From assembly GCA_910588335.1 (NCBI GenBank), contig CAJUQV010000014.1, positions 1 through 64,000 on the forward strand: 64,000 nt of DNA. Direction: 5' to 3'. Both the position numbers and the translations under genes were made by a program. The notes under the pieces are model-generated. The model did no database searches, was not told where the DNA came from, and saw only the letters and a program-made list of their open reading frames with translations. The stretch comes from an uncultured Ruminiclostridium sp. GTDB taxonomy: Bacteria > Bacillota > Clostridia > Oscillospirales > Ruminococcaceae. The number at the start of each line of letters is the position of its first letter. Position 1 is the stretch's first letter. Positions 1 through 9,186 of this stretch are shown piece by piece.

Positions 1-51
1 GTGATTATGCTTGCTATGATTTTTGACGCTATTTTTATGTGAACACACTCT

Positions 52-67
52 AAAAGGGATTAGTATT
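52..67 (+). repeat. 3' end of a two-hairpin intergenic repeat (partial, left edge)
   Basis: The bases aaaagggattagtatt match the right end of the repeat at 63013-63106, which ends aaaagggattagtatc. The rest of this copy would lie to the left, where the window starts, and the conserved linker is not visible. Assignment is by this end match only. Confidence 0.45.
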
Positions 68-187
68 AAGCGGCAAGGGGTTATTAAAATTTGCCTGCAA
101 TTTTTTTACATTTGGCTTCAGCGGGAAATAAAAATCCCACACTAAACTTCGGAATATTCCGGCAGCTTGTTTAAATTGCGATTTAAA

Positions 188-228
188 AATAAGCCGTTTG
201 ATGATTTACAAACGACTTATTTTTTTTG
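188..228 (-). terminator. Bidirectional intrinsic terminator after the diguanylate cyclase gene
   Basis: Arms aataagccgtttg (188-200) and caaacgacttatt (209-221) pair with one mismatch around an 8-base loop. A run of T follows on the plus strand and a T-rich tract on the minus strand. It starts 9 bases past the stop codon of the minus-strand gene. Confidence 0.75.
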
Positions 229-236
229 CTGTTTTT

Positions 237-2180
237 TTACTCGGTAACCATTCCAAAACTTGCCTTACCGTTCTTTTTAATCCTGTACATAGCCTCGTCG
301 GCAATGGAGATAATCTCCTCAACTGTCTTATCGGAACTGTTTACGTTATATATGCCTATACTTACGCTTACACTGAGATGATCATCCATGTCACACATAA
401 ATCCGGCTTTAAGCTTGGCAAGTATATCTCTTGCCACATTTTCGGGAATATTGGTGGAACTGTTTCGGATACATACTATAAACTCGTCTCCTCCGTATCT
501 TCCCGTAAAACCAAAATCTTCCGTAATCTCTCCAATTGAATCCGTAACAAACTTTAAAACCTGATCTCCGGTGGCATGGCTGTACTTATCGTTATATATC
601 TTGAAATCGTCAATATCAACGAATAGTATCGCAAACCCGTCGTTTCCTCCGGCGACCTTACAAATTTCCTCGTTAATAACATTCTCAATGGTCTCACGAT
701 TGTAAACTCCGGTCAGCGCATCATAGCTTGCGCGCTGTATAAGCTGCATTTCACCCTTCTTGGCTCTGTCAACATCAGACAACACGCCTATGATCTTTAC
801 TATATTCCCGTCGTTGTCACGGATAGTTGAAGTTTTCATGGACATCCAAATATAATCACCGTAAATGTTTTTCCAACGGTAAGTTTTGTCCTTGAATTCC
901 TCGCCTTTCTCCAACACTGTAAGATCCTTGCGGTAACGCTCGTTGTCCTCCGGATGCACTCTGCCTTTAATAAAGAAACTGTCGCTGAAATGATCCGAAG
1001 GAGGACGATAACTGAATTTTTTATTAAAGTTGTTGGAAAATACAACGTTGTTGGTTTTCATATTCCAATCAAAAACTATATCATCGGACAACTCCACTAT
1101 TGTACGGTAACGCCTTTCGCTCACAACAAGATTATCAATAAGCCTGTTGAAAGCGGCGGCAATTTCACCATATTCGTTTTTGTTGACAACATCAATTCTC
1201 GAATCATGGTCACCTCGGTTAATTTTCACCAATGTCTCCTCAATCTTTGAAAGAGGCTTGGTAATAACAACCACCGCAAAAATATAAAATGCTATAAAAA
1301 TTATCGAAAGCGCTACAACAAGACCTACCACATTGGATGATGCTACCGATGAAAAGCCATACGCCTTATCAGCCTCCGCCATAGCGGCAACATACCAGCC
1401 ACAGCCCTGCGCCTTAACCGTATAGGCAATCTGAGGATTTTTCCCGATTTCAAAATGCCTTGAATTATTAAGAAGAGCCGTGTTATTTATCGCGTCGCAT
1501 ATGATATTATATTGAGCATAACCATTTTTTGCGCTTATCTCCTCCATAGTTCCCACATATGCAGTATCAACAATGTGATGAAGACCGTCCACAAGAACTA
1601 CACGACCGTTAGTCGGAAATGATCCCGCTTTTATTATGCCGTCAATATATGAATTGGAAAAATACACTAAAATAATTCTGTCATCAAGTATTGAAGGAGA
1701 AACAATCTCATAACCGCTTTCTCTGTTGTTGCTGTCCAAAACAGTACTTATGTAAGCTTCACCCTCCTCTATTTTAGACATCATATCATCATCAAACAGC
1801 TTATATGCTAAATTGGCGTCGTTGGAAGCGCTTATAGAGACAACCCCGGTAGACTTTTCAATAACCACAATACGAATTATTCCCGTTTGATCAGACAGAT
1901 AATTCATTGCGGATTCAAAAGCCTCATTTTTTTCATCGGTATTATAAAAGGCGTAATTCCTAATATTGTCATCACATGCCACAATAGAGGCGCTTGAAGA
2001 AACGTTTTTTACATATTCCGAAATATTCTTGCTCTCATTTAGCGCAATATCCGAATAAAGCCGTTCATACTGCTTTTCCGCAATGGAATTCATTGTTCCG
2101 GAGCAGTAAAATGCATATGCAATTATTGATGAGATTGAGAAAAAAATCAGCGAAAATATAAATAGTGTACGAATTTTCAT
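237..2180 (-). CDS. Membrane-bound diguanylate cyclase (Cache-like sensor, HAMP, PAS, GGDEF)
   Basis: Predicted to make cyclic di-GMP from two GTP at the membrane in response to an outside signal. Residues 5-25 form a first membrane helix, followed by an extracellular region to about 280 that resembles a Cache sensor. A second helix lies at about 284-307, then HAMP (307-352), PAS (356-472) and GGDEF (485-640). The active-site motif RYGGDEF is intact at 561-567, so it should be a cyclase. The RxxD inhibitory site normally found just before GGDEF is absent (the stretch reads EDFGFTG), so product feedback inhibition is unlikely. It is a single gene followed by a terminator. The ligand cannot be told from sequence. 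Confidence 0.9.
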   Translation of the reverse strand: MKIRTLFIFSLIFFSISSIIAYAFYCSGTMNSIAEKQYERLYSDIALNESKNISEYVKNVSSSASIVACDDNIRNYAFYNTDEKNEAFESAMNYLSDQTGIIRIVVIEKSTGVVSISASNDANLAYKLFDDDMMSKIEEGEAYISTVLDSNNRESGYEIVSPSILDDRIILVYFSNSYIDGIIKAGSFPTNGRVVLVDGLHHIVDTAYVGTMEEISAKNGYAQYNIICDAINNTALLNNSRHFEIGKNPQIAYTVKAQGCGWYVAAMAEADKAYGFSSVASSNVVGLVVALSIIFIAFYIFAVVVITKPLSKIEETLVKINRGDHDSRIDVVNKNEYGEIAAAFNRLIDNLVVSERRYRTIVELSDDIVFDWNMKTNNVVFSNNFNKKFSYRPPSDHFSDSFFIKGRVHPEDNERYRKDLTVLEKGEEFKDKTYRWKNIYGDYIWMSMKTSTIRDNDGNIVKIIGVLSDVDRAKKGEMQLIQRASYDALTGVYNRETIENVINEEICKVAGGNDGFAILFVDIDDFKIYNDKYSHATGDQVLKFVTDSIGEITEDFGFTGRYGGDEFIVCIRNSSTNIPENVARDILAKLKAGFMCDMDDHLSVSVSIGIYNVNSSDKTVEEIISIADEAMYRIKKNGKASFGMVTE

Positions 2181-2303
2181 CGAATTACTCCGTTTTTAAT
2201 TAATGTTTTTCTTTGTAGAACATGTATTAACACCCTAAAAATTTCGGGATAAATGTCATTTTATGCCAACAGGTTTTAAATTGTATAAATCAGTGTATTT
2301 ATT

Positions 2304-2332
2304 ATTTTATCACACTTTTTCATAAAAGTAAA
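2304..2332 (-). promoter_or_regulatory. Possible sigma-A promoter of the diguanylate cyclase gene
   Basis: Read on the minus strand, TTTACT, a 17-base spacer and TAAAAT lie about 120 bases before the start codon. The -35 box is a weak match. The remaining AT-rich sequence between 2181 and 2443 shows nothing else recognisable. Confidence 0.35.
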
Positions 2333-2443
2333 TGACATTCCACGAATTTGTAAAAAACGTAAGTTTTTCTATATATATTTTGTGCATTTTCTATATACAT
2401 GAAATATGAGAATATATGCGCACATATATAATATCATAATCCG

Positions 2444-2492
2444 AAACGGCAAATCGGCCTGCGTGATTTTCCTGCAGGCCGATTTGCCGTTT
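2444..2492 (-). terminator. Long hairpin terminator after the cysteine desulfurase-like gene
   Basis: Two perfectly complementary 19-base arms (2444-2462 and 2474-2492) surround an 11-base loop, 7 bases past the stop codon at 2500. The U-tract on the minus strand is poor, so it may act as an RNA 3'-end stabiliser as much as a terminator. Confidence 0.65.
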
Positions 2493-2499
2493 TATGAAT

Positions 2500-3633
2500 T
2501 TATTTTCCTCTTGTTATTTTGTCTACTGCTCTCAAAAACAAGCTTACTTCGTACTTGGTAGTATAAACGGAAGGCGCCAGCCTAACAGTTCCTGTTTCAA
2601 GAGTACCTAACTTTTTGTGCGCAAGATAAGCGCAGTGAAACCCGCCCCTTAAATAAAATCCGCTCTCGCTTAGTCTGGCGGCTGTATCATCTGAACTCAG
2701 CCCGACTATGTTAAAAGAAAAAAGAGGCGCATTTTTTCGTGTAAATCCACCGTACAATATAACACGGCGATTTTTCCTCAGGTGATTGAAAGCGTAAGAG
2801 CAAAGCTGCCACTCATGCTCATATATTGAACTTACGCCTTTTTCCGAAACAAATCTTACCCCTTCTCCAAGAGCTATGGCTCCGGAGGTATTTATAGTGC
2901 CGCTTTCAAATCTGTCCGGCAAAAATTCGGGCTGTTCCGGCTCTTTTGAGGCGCTGCCCGTTCCACCCTCTATAAGAGTTTTTAACCTGTACTTCCCGTC
3001 GGTTATCATAAGACCTGTGCCCATAGGTCCATAAAGACCCTTATGTCCTGCGGCGCAGATTATGTTTATTCCATCTGACAGACTTATCGGCAGTACTCCC
3101 GCCCCCTGTGCCGCGTCAAGTATAAAACAAATGTTGTTCTTTTTGCAAATAGCGGCAAGTCTTTTATAAGGCAGAATATGTCCCGAAACATTGCTGGCGG
3201 CAGTACAAATAATTCCCTTCGTTTCGGGTTTTATAAGCCGCGCGAAATTCATAGCGGTTTCATTGTCGTTGTCGGTCACCCTCGCAACAGAAAAACTTAT
3301 TCCATCTTCCTTCGACAAAGCGGTAAGAGGCCTTAAAACCGCATTGTGCTCCCAATCGCTTGTAATAAAATGACAACCCGGCTCCGCTATGCCTTTTAGG
3401 GCGGTATTTATAGCTTCGGTACAGTTGAGCATGAAGCAAACATTTTCAGTTTTTGCTTCGAAAAAATCTGCACAGCGTTGTCTGGCCTCATAAACAGCTT
3501 CGCCGGTTTCCATTGAAAGCTTGTGCCCCGATCGTCCGGGGTTTGCGCCATAATTTACAAGCGCAAAGGAGCTTTTGCTGATTACAGATGGCGGCTTTGG
3601 ATAGGTTGTAGCGGCGTTATCCAGATAAACCAT
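2500..3633 (-). CDS. Cysteine desulfurase family protein (class V aminotransferase fold)
   Basis: A PLP enzyme of the NifS/CsdB group that probably removes sulfur or selenium from (seleno)cysteine for transfer to an acceptor. At 377 residues it is slightly shorter than SufS. The PLP lysine is K198 in AAGHKGLYGP, and the persulfide-forming cysteine is C334 in the family motif RGGFHCAYLAH. The downstream helix-strand end is present. Its start codon directly abuts the stop of a small DUF3343 protein, an arrangement known for the desulfurase subgroup linked to selenium and sulfur trafficking. No iron-sulfur assembly genes are adjacent, so a general ISC/SUF role is less likely. The substrate (Cys or Sec) is inferred, not proven. 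Confidence 0.85.
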   Translation of the reverse strand: MVYLDNAATTYPKPPSVISKSSFALVNYGANPGRSGHKLSMETGEAVYEARQRCADFFEAKTENVCFMLNCTEAINTALKGIAEPGCHFITSDWEHNAVLRPLTALSKEDGISFSVARVTDNDNETAMNFARLIKPETKGIICTAASNVSGHILPYKRLAAICKKNNICFILDAAQGAGVLPISLSDGINIICAAGHKGLYGPMGTGLMITDGKYRLKTLIEGGTGSASKEPEQPEFLPDRFESGTINTSGAIALGEGVRFVSEKGVSSIYEHEWQLCSYAFNHLRKNRRVILYGGFTRKNAPLFSFNIVGLSSDDTAARLSESGFYLRGGFHCAYLAHKKLGTLETGTVRLAPSVYTTKYEVSLFLRAVDKITRGK

Positions 3634-3851
3634 TATTTTTTTCTACCTTCCAGAATTTTTAGTACATCAACACCTACAGTGCCTAAAAGTCTTGACGCCC
3701 TGTTCGGATCGCCCTTTATCCGAATGGCGAAGGTGCAGCCGCCTCTGCCGCTTATCTTTTCAACACTGCCATTTATATTTACCCCTTGTAGGAAGTTTCT
3801 TCCTCTGATTGCCTCGGTATAGCTTTTAACTGTCAGCAGCCATACTTCCAT
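3633..3851 (-). CDS. DUF3343 small protein, putative Se/S carrier
   Basis: A 72-residue protein of the DUF3343 family, described as putative sulfur/selenium carriers. It begins MEVWLLTVKSYTEAIRG and has a glycine-rich turn with a single cysteine (GRGGCTFAI) that could carry a persulfide or selenide. It ends one base into the start codon of the cysteine desulfurase-like gene, so the two are almost certainly co-translated and may act as acceptor and donor. The function is inferred from this pairing. Confidence 0.75.
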   Translation of the reverse strand: MEVWLLTVKSYTEAIRGRNFLQGVNINGSVEKISGRGGCTFAIRIKGDPNRASRLLGTVGVDVLKILEGRKK

Positions 3852-4118
3852 ATATCATCAGTCCTTTCTAATCTTTCAGCTTATGGGAACAGTTGACCGG
3901 ACTTTTCCGAAACCTTTTCCCGAAATAAAAAATAAATTTTCCCGCCGTTCCGCTCTCCATACGCTTCGCGCGATCTCCGAAGAATCCTGCGGCAAAAACA
4001 ATAAAGCCGTACTACATATTATGCCGATACGGCAACTTTTGCTAAAGAAATGAATAAGTCGCTCCGCCTTTGAGATAATAAATTAAAGAAGCATTTACAA
4101 AAGACAAGTTCCGATTTA
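3852..4118. other. Intergenic stretch with no recognised feature
   Basis: The stretch lies between the divergent DUF3343 and nucleotidyltransferase genes and must hold the promoter of the DUF3343-desulfurase pair. I could not pick out convincing -35 and -10 boxes, and I see no gene or stable RNA structure. Confidence 0.4.
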
Positions 4119-4235
4119 ATACTAATTGCAATTCAATCTATAGACAAATAGATTGAATTGCAATTACACCTTAAGCACTATTTGAAAATCATTTCAAATT
4201 TTAATTTACCTATAGTATGATTTAAAAATAGTATA
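4119..4235 (+). repeat. Two-hairpin intergenic repeat, copy 2
   Basis: It starts atactaat. Hairpin 1 has 18-base perfect arms (aattgcaattcaatctat and its complement) around a 4-base loop. The linker ttacaccttaagcacta follows, then a second, looser hairpin ending in aaatagtata. The linker matches copies at 20.9, 25.8, 58.3 and 63.0 kb, while the arm sequences differ. It sits about 70 bases before the start of the nucleotidyltransferase gene. Confidence 0.7.
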
Positions 4236-4302
4236 AGGCGTATCATAACTAAGCGATATTGCCCCTAATAAAACATTTTCCATGATAAAAGGAGGATATT
4301 AT

Positions 4303-6585
4303 ATGAAAGCTGTAATAATGGCGGGAGGAGAAGGAAGCCGCCTTCGTCCGCTCACCTGCACACTTCCCAAGCCTATGGTCAAGCTTTGCGGGCGTCCCGT
4401 AAGCGAATATATTCTTGACCTGCTTTCCAAACACAGCTGCACCGACGCCATATTTACATTGCGTTACTTAGGCTCACAAATTGAAGAGCACTTTGACGCC
4501 CGGCGCTACAATGGCATAAATCTTGACTTTTCATACGAGGACACTCCTCTGGGAACGGCAGGGTGCGTAAAAAAAGCGGCTGAAATGTGGGAACTTAAGG
4601 AAGGAGAACACTTTATAGTTATAAGCGGTGATGCAATGTGCGACTTTAACCTTTCTGCCGCGCTTTCCCATCATATCAAAAGCGGTGCCGACGCCACAAT
4701 AATAACCAGCCGCGTTGAAGACCCGCGGGAATACGGCTGCGTTATCTCAGAGAACGGATTCGTAACCGGATTTTCCGAAAAACCTTCATATACGGGAGCG
4801 GTAAGCGATTATGTAAACACGGGAGTGTACATTCTTTCCGACAAAGTGATGAAATTGATACCCGAAAATACCATGTGGGATTTCTCAAAAAATGTTTTTC
4901 CCCAGATGCTTAAATCAGGAATGAAACTGGCTTCCTACGAAGAAAACGGTTATTGGTGCGATATAGGCGATTTTACCTCTTATAAAAGATGTCAAAGAGA
5001 TATGCTGAGAGGACTTGTAAACTGTGAATTCAAAAGAGAAGTACCTCCGATAAGCGACGCTACAATAATAGCACCCTGTTATATAGGAAACAACGTTAAA
5101 GTCGGCGCCGGAACCGTGATAAACGCCGGCTGTGTGGTAGATGACAATGTAAATATAGGCAAAAACAGTAAACTTTACGAATGCGTAGTATCCAACGGTG
5201 CTTTTTTATCCGACCGCACAAAATGCAACGGAGGGATAATATGCGAAAACGCTGTAATGGAACAAGGCTCGGCGGTATACGAGGACGCTGTGCTCGGAAG
5301 CGGAAGTATACTCGGGCAAGACAGCAGTCTTGAACCTAAGGTTAAGGTATGGGACAACAAAACTATTCCAAAAGGAGTAATGCAGAGAGAAGATTTTAAA
5401 TACGGCGTATCTCCATTCTCCGCTTTAGACGAAAAGGGCGTTTCCGGAGAAACCAATTCCGATATTACCCCCGCCTTTATGACGAAATTGGGCAGCAGCG
5501 GGGCGGCGGTGTTCGGAGACAGGGTAATCGTCTCCTGCGGTACGGGAAATGCAGCCTCGGTATTAAAAGCGTGTTTTTGCGCCGGATTTTCGGGAGCGGG
5601 CGGAAAAGTCATAGACTGCGGTATTACATCACTTCCTGCCCTGATTCATCTCAGCAGAATAATGAACGCCGGCGGACTGGTAAATATAGAAGCCTCCTCA
5701 AAATGTAAAATTACCATACTGAACAAGGCGGGTCTGCCCCTTACCCGTGTACAGGAAAGAAAACTTGAAGCAGCTTTGAACAGAGGTGATTACCGTAACG
5801 CGAAATGGGACGGTTTCGGTGAAATTAAGGCCTTTAAAAACTCTTCCCTGCTTTACTCCGGCGCTTTGGAAACGGCAAGCGACTTTAACTGCCGATACAA
5901 AGTAAATATCAGTTGTTCAAATCCTCTTATTAACTCGGCAGCCGCCTCTCCGCTTCATAGGATAAGTAATCCGTCCGGAGAAGCTCTTACGATAAATATA
6001 AACCGTGACGGCACAAAAGCGGAGTTGTATGTCAGCGAAAAGGAAAAAGCGGATTACACCAAGTTAATTACAATCGTATGCTACGACCTTATGCAAAAAG
6101 GATTCGATATAGCGGTGCCTTTGGAATTTCCATCTACAGTAGATGAAACGGCAAAACTTACCGGAAAAACGGTGAGAAGATTTTACAGGTGCAGCAACGA
6201 CAACAGCGATAAAGGAGCAAGAGAACTGGCCGCATCGCAGCCGTTTCTCTTTGACGGTCTTTTATTGGCGCTCAACGCTCTTCAGATTATTTCCGATTCT
6301 TATATGACATTAGGCAATTATCTGGAAAAACTTCCAAAGCTTGAGACGGAAAACCGATTTCTGCGTATTCATTGTCCTCCTCAGCGTATTCTTAGCAAGC
6401 TTGCCGAAGGCTCTAACGGAGTCAGCGAAGGAGTTTTCCTCGGAGAAGAAGGCAACAGAGTACTGCTTCGTTCAAGCAGACAGGGAGACGGACTTTTTCT
6501 GTTCGCGGAAAGCTACTCTCAGGAAACCGCAAAAGCGCTCTGCGATGATGTGGAATTAAAGGTCAGAATGATGTTGGAAAAATAA
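4303..6585 (+). CDS. Nucleotidyltransferase / hexapeptide repeat / phosphomannomutase-like fusion
   Basis: The 760-residue protein has a sugar-phosphate nucleotidyltransferase domain (about 1-235, signature AGGEGSRLRPLT and LPKPM), a left-handed beta-helix (about 250-370) and a phosphohexomutase-like region (about 380-760). Such fusions are annotated as mannose-1-phosphate guanylyltransferases and activate a sugar phosphate with NTP for polysaccharide synthesis. The mutase part looks inactive: the TASHNP phosphoserine motif reads EASSKCK and the metal loop DGDADR is replaced by NRDGTKAE. The start at 4303 is chosen over 4282 because AAAGGAGG precedes it at the right distance. It is a single gene ended by a terminator. 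The sugar is not determinable. Confidence 0.85.
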   Translation: MKAVIMAGGEGSRLRPLTCTLPKPMVKLCGRPVSEYILDLLSKHSCTDAIFTLRYLGSQIEEHFDARRYNGINLDFSYEDTPLGTAGCVKKAAEMWELKEGEHFIVISGDAMCDFNLSAALSHHIKSGADATIITSRVEDPREYGCVISENGFVTGFSEKPSYTGAVSDYVNTGVYILSDKVMKLIPENTMWDFSKNVFPQMLKSGMKLASYEENGYWCDIGDFTSYKRCQRDMLRGLVNCEFKREVPPISDATIIAPCYIGNNVKVGAGTVINAGCVVDDNVNIGKNSKLYECVVSNGAFLSDRTKCNGGIICENAVMEQGSAVYEDAVLGSGSILGQDSSLEPKVKVWDNKTIPKGVMQREDFKYGVSPFSALDEKGVSGETNSDITPAFMTKLGSSGAAVFGDRVIVSCGTGNAASVLKACFCAGFSGAGGKVIDCGITSLPALIHLSRIMNAGGLVNIEASSKCKITILNKAGLPLTRVQERKLEAALNRGDYRNAKWDGFGEIKAFKNSSLLYSGALETASDFNCRYKVNISCSNPLINSAAASPLHRISNPSGEALTININRDGTKAELYVSEKEKADYTKLITIVCYDLMQKGFDIAVPLEFPSTVDETAKLTGKTVRRFYRCSNDNSDKGARELAASQPFLFDGLLLALNALQIISDSYMTLGNYLEKLPKLETENRFLRIHCPPQRILSKLAEGSNGVSEGVFLGEEGNRVLLRSSRQGDGLFLFAESYSQETAKALCDDVELKVRMMLEK

Positions 6586-6636
6586 TTTTTGCCCCAAAGC
6601 GGAATACAGATTCTAATGTTCGCTTCGGGGCAAAAA
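6586..6636 (+). terminator. Intrinsic terminator of the nucleotidyltransferase fusion gene
   Basis: The arms tttttgcccc and ggggcaaaaa, extended by aaagcg and cgctt, pair immediately after the stop codon. The A/T ends make it usable on both strands. Confidence 0.75.
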
Positions 6637-6721
6637 CGATTATCAGAAAAAAACTTTTTGGGAAAAAAATCAAATTTTGCCGACAGTAAAGCCTTTTACT
6701 TTTTTTCCGCCGTAATTTTCC

Positions 6722-6761
6722 TTGACAAGCCGACTTTTTTGTTATATACTATGATAGTATA
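6722..6761 (+). promoter_or_regulatory. Strong sigma-A promoter with a palindrome over the -10 box (RNase J gene)
   Basis: TTGACA (6722-6727), 17 bases and TATACT (6745-6750) form a near-consensus promoter. A perfect inverted repeat, TATACTAT-G-ATAGTATA (6745-6761), overlaps the -10 box and start site and could be an operator. The next plus-strand gene starts at 7188, so the transcript would carry a leader of about 430 bases. Confidence 0.75.
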
Positions 6762-7187
6762 ATAATGCCAAAAATGGAAAAAAGCGGTAAAAATCCAACC
6801 TGTATTCAATTTGTCCCTAATATGATTACGGACAAATTTTAAACCGCAATGTTCCAAAAGCAAATAAAAGCGCAGAGCTTTATATAAATACAAAAATACA
6901 ATTGCATAGGGCTTTTTCGTCATTCCATTCATACAACCATAAACCGCCTTCATAATATTAAAGTTTAGCTTAAACAAGCTGACGGAATTGCTTCGCAATT
7001 CCGAGATACAGTGAGGGATTTTTATCTGCCACTGAACCGAGAGATGGAGAGACTTTGCCTGCAAAGTCTTATAAACCCTGCCGCCTAAGAGGCAGGGAAC
7101 ATCAGGCGGCGGTTATAATGACATAATACCATCATTAGGCCTGTGTGGACAAGGCTTAAGCGTATCCCTATGCCGAAAGGAAAATTT
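6762..7187 (+). other. Long structured leader before the RNase J gene
   Basis: There is no credible gene here. The 3' half holds successive hairpins: ggaattgc-ttc-gcaattcc near 6983-7002, agactttg-cctg-caaagtct near 7050-7070, and ccctgcc-gcctaaga-ggcaggg near 7076-7098 followed by aacatca. The last one resembles the right-end hairpins of IS200/IS605-type elements, so this could be a decayed insertion end or a cis-acting RNA. I could not match it to a known riboswitch. Confidence 0.45.
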
Positions 7188-9158
7188 ATGGCAAAAAACA
7201 ATAATTTCATCAATTTTAAAGGAAAAAATGATAATCAGCAAAAATTTTATCAGAAAATGAGCGGAAAAAAACAAAGCACTACCTCAAACGAACTGAACAA
7301 AAACAAACAGCCTTCATTTGGACAGCCAAAAAACACTTCGGGAAAACACACGGCAAAGCTTGCATCCGGAGCACCACAAAAGCAGCATTTCTCCACAGCG
7401 GCCGGCATCGGTCAGAACAACAAAAAAACGGCTTTCCAGAAGCAGGAAACAACAAACCGCCGAAATATACAAAACAGACATCCTGCAAGAGAGTTTAAAG
7501 CCACCCCCCTTAAAATTTTCTCTCTCGGCGGTCTCAACGAGATAGGAAAAAACATTTACGTCTATGAATGTGCCAATGATATTTTTATAATAGACTGCGG
7601 CTTGGCGTTCCCTGATGACGAAATGCCCGGCGTTGATTCGGTAATACCCGATTTCACTTATCTTGTAAACAACAAAGAAAAAGTCAGAGGGGTGCTTCTT
7701 ACCCATGGTCACGAAGATCATATAGGAAGTCTCGCCTATCTCCTTAAAAAAGTAAACGTTCCCGTTTACGGCACAAGACTCACATTGGGACTTGTGGAAG
7801 GAAAGCTCAGAGAACATGGAATTCTTGCTTCTTCAACCCTGATTACGGTAAAGCCCGGAGATACTGTGAAATTGGGCTGCATGGCGGCGGAATTCATAAG
7901 AGTAAATCATTCCATACCGGACGCCTGTGCAATAGCAATACATGCACCTGCGGGAATAATTGTCCACACGGGCGACTTTAAGATCGACTACACACCTATT
8001 GAGGGTGGAATAATAGACATGGCGCGATTCGGCGAGCTTGGAAGACGCGGAGTCTTGGCGTTGCTTTCCGAAAGCACCAATGCGGAAAGACCCGGCTACA
8101 CCATGTCGGAAAGCACCGTAGGAAACAGTTTTAAAAACATCTTCAACCAAGCGGAAGGCAGAAGGATAATAGTAGCCTCATTTTCCAGTAATATACACCG
8201 TATACAGCAGATCATAGACAACGCCGTATTACAGGACAGAAAAGTGGCGGTAAGCGGAAGAAGTATGCTGAATGTTATGCAGACTGCCATTGATCTTAAT
8301 TATATACGCATACCAAGCGGAATACTCATAGATATCGAACAAATAAAAAATTACCCCCCCGAAAAATTAGTTATAGTTACCACCGGAAGCCAGGGAGAAC
8401 CTTTATCCGCTTTGGCGAGAATGGCGGGAAACGACCACAGGCAAGTAACTATTACTCCAAACGACCTTATAATAATTTCCGCAACCCCTATCCCCGGAAA
8501 CGAAAAGCTTGTGGGAAACGTAGTAAACGACCTGATGAAATTAGGCGCCGACGTGGTCTACGAAAAGATGTACGACGTACACGTTTCGGGGCACGCCTGC
8601 CAGGAGGAATTAAAAATGATGATTTCCCTGACAAAGCCAAAGTATTTCATTCCCATTCACGGTGAATACAAACACCTTAAAAAACATGCCATGTTAGCGA
8701 GAAAAATGGGAATACCGGAAGAAAACATTTTTCTCGCGGATATAGGTCAAGTGCTTGAAACCAACAGGATTTCAATGAAAATATCCGGAGTCGTTCCTTC
8801 GGGCAGCATACTTGTGGACGGTCTTGGCGTAGGAGACGTAGGCTCCGTTGTGCTGAGGGACAGAAAACATTTGGCAGAGGACGGACTTATTATAGTAGCG
8901 GCCACAGTACGCAAAAGCACGGGAAACATAGAGGCAGGACCGGAGATTGTTTCAAGAGGCTTTGTATATGTTAAAGAATCCGAAAAGCTTATGGATGAAG
9001 CCACGGCGATTGCCAAAAAAACGCTTGAAGAACAATGTTCCAAGAGCATAAGAGATTGGGGCTCCATTAAACCCGCACTCAGAGAAACCTTAAGCGGGTT
9101 CATTTATCAAAAAACAAAAAGAAGTCCTATGATCCTTCCTATCATAATGGAAATATAG
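7188..9158 (+). CDS. rnj: Ribonuclease J with a long basic N-terminal extension
   Basis: A metallo-beta-lactamase/beta-CASP nuclease with endonuclease and 5'-3' exonuclease activity in mRNA decay and rRNA maturation. The zinc motif HGHEDH is present, followed by HTGDFKID, the beta-CASP motif near SGHACQEELK and the C-terminal ligand region IPIHGEYKHL. The core begins at about residue 107 (LKIFSLGGLNEIGKN), so the 656-residue protein carries about 105 extra residues rich in N, Q, K and S, probably disordered. The start at 7188 is preferred because CGAAAGGA lies just upstream, while codons farther upstream lack a ribosome binding site. It is followed closely by gdpP. Confidence 0.93.
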   Translation: MAKNNNFINFKGKNDNQQKFYQKMSGKKQSTTSNELNKNKQPSFGQPKNTSGKHTAKLASGAPQKQHFSTAAGIGQNNKKTAFQKQETTNRRNIQNRHPAREFKATPLKIFSLGGLNEIGKNIYVYECANDIFIIDCGLAFPDDEMPGVDSVIPDFTYLVNNKEKVRGVLLTHGHEDHIGSLAYLLKKVNVPVYGTRLTLGLVEGKLREHGILASSTLITVKPGDTVKLGCMAAEFIRVNHSIPDACAIAIHAPAGIIVHTGDFKIDYTPIEGGIIDMARFGELGRRGVLALLSESTNAERPGYTMSESTVGNSFKNIFNQAEGRRIIVASFSSNIHRIQQIIDNAVLQDRKVAVSGRSMLNVMQTAIDLNYIRIPSGILIDIEQIKNYPPEKLVIVTTGSQGEPLSALARMAGNDHRQVTITPNDLIIISATPIPGNEKLVGNVVNDLMKLGADVVYEKMYDVHVSGHACQEELKMMISLTKPKYFIPIHGEYKHLKKHAMLARKMGIPEENIFLADIGQVLETNRISMKISGVVPSGSILVDGLGVGDVGSVVLRDRKHLAEDGLIIVAATVRKSTGNIEAGPEIVSRGFVYVKESEKLMDEATAIAKKTLEEQCSKSIRDWGSIKPALRETLSGFIYQKTKRSPMILPIIMEI

Positions 9159-9186
9159 AATCCGTAAATTGAGAGGTTCTTTTAAA

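Noticed and set aside
2444..2492. Riboswitch or small RNA
   Set aside because: A single long perfect stem after a stop codon is best explained as a terminator or 3' end.
6696..7064. 122-codon minus-strand open frame
   Set aside because: It runs antisense through the promoter and structured leader of the RNase J gene, has no domain and no ribosome binding site, and its composition is that of AT-rich non-coding DNA.
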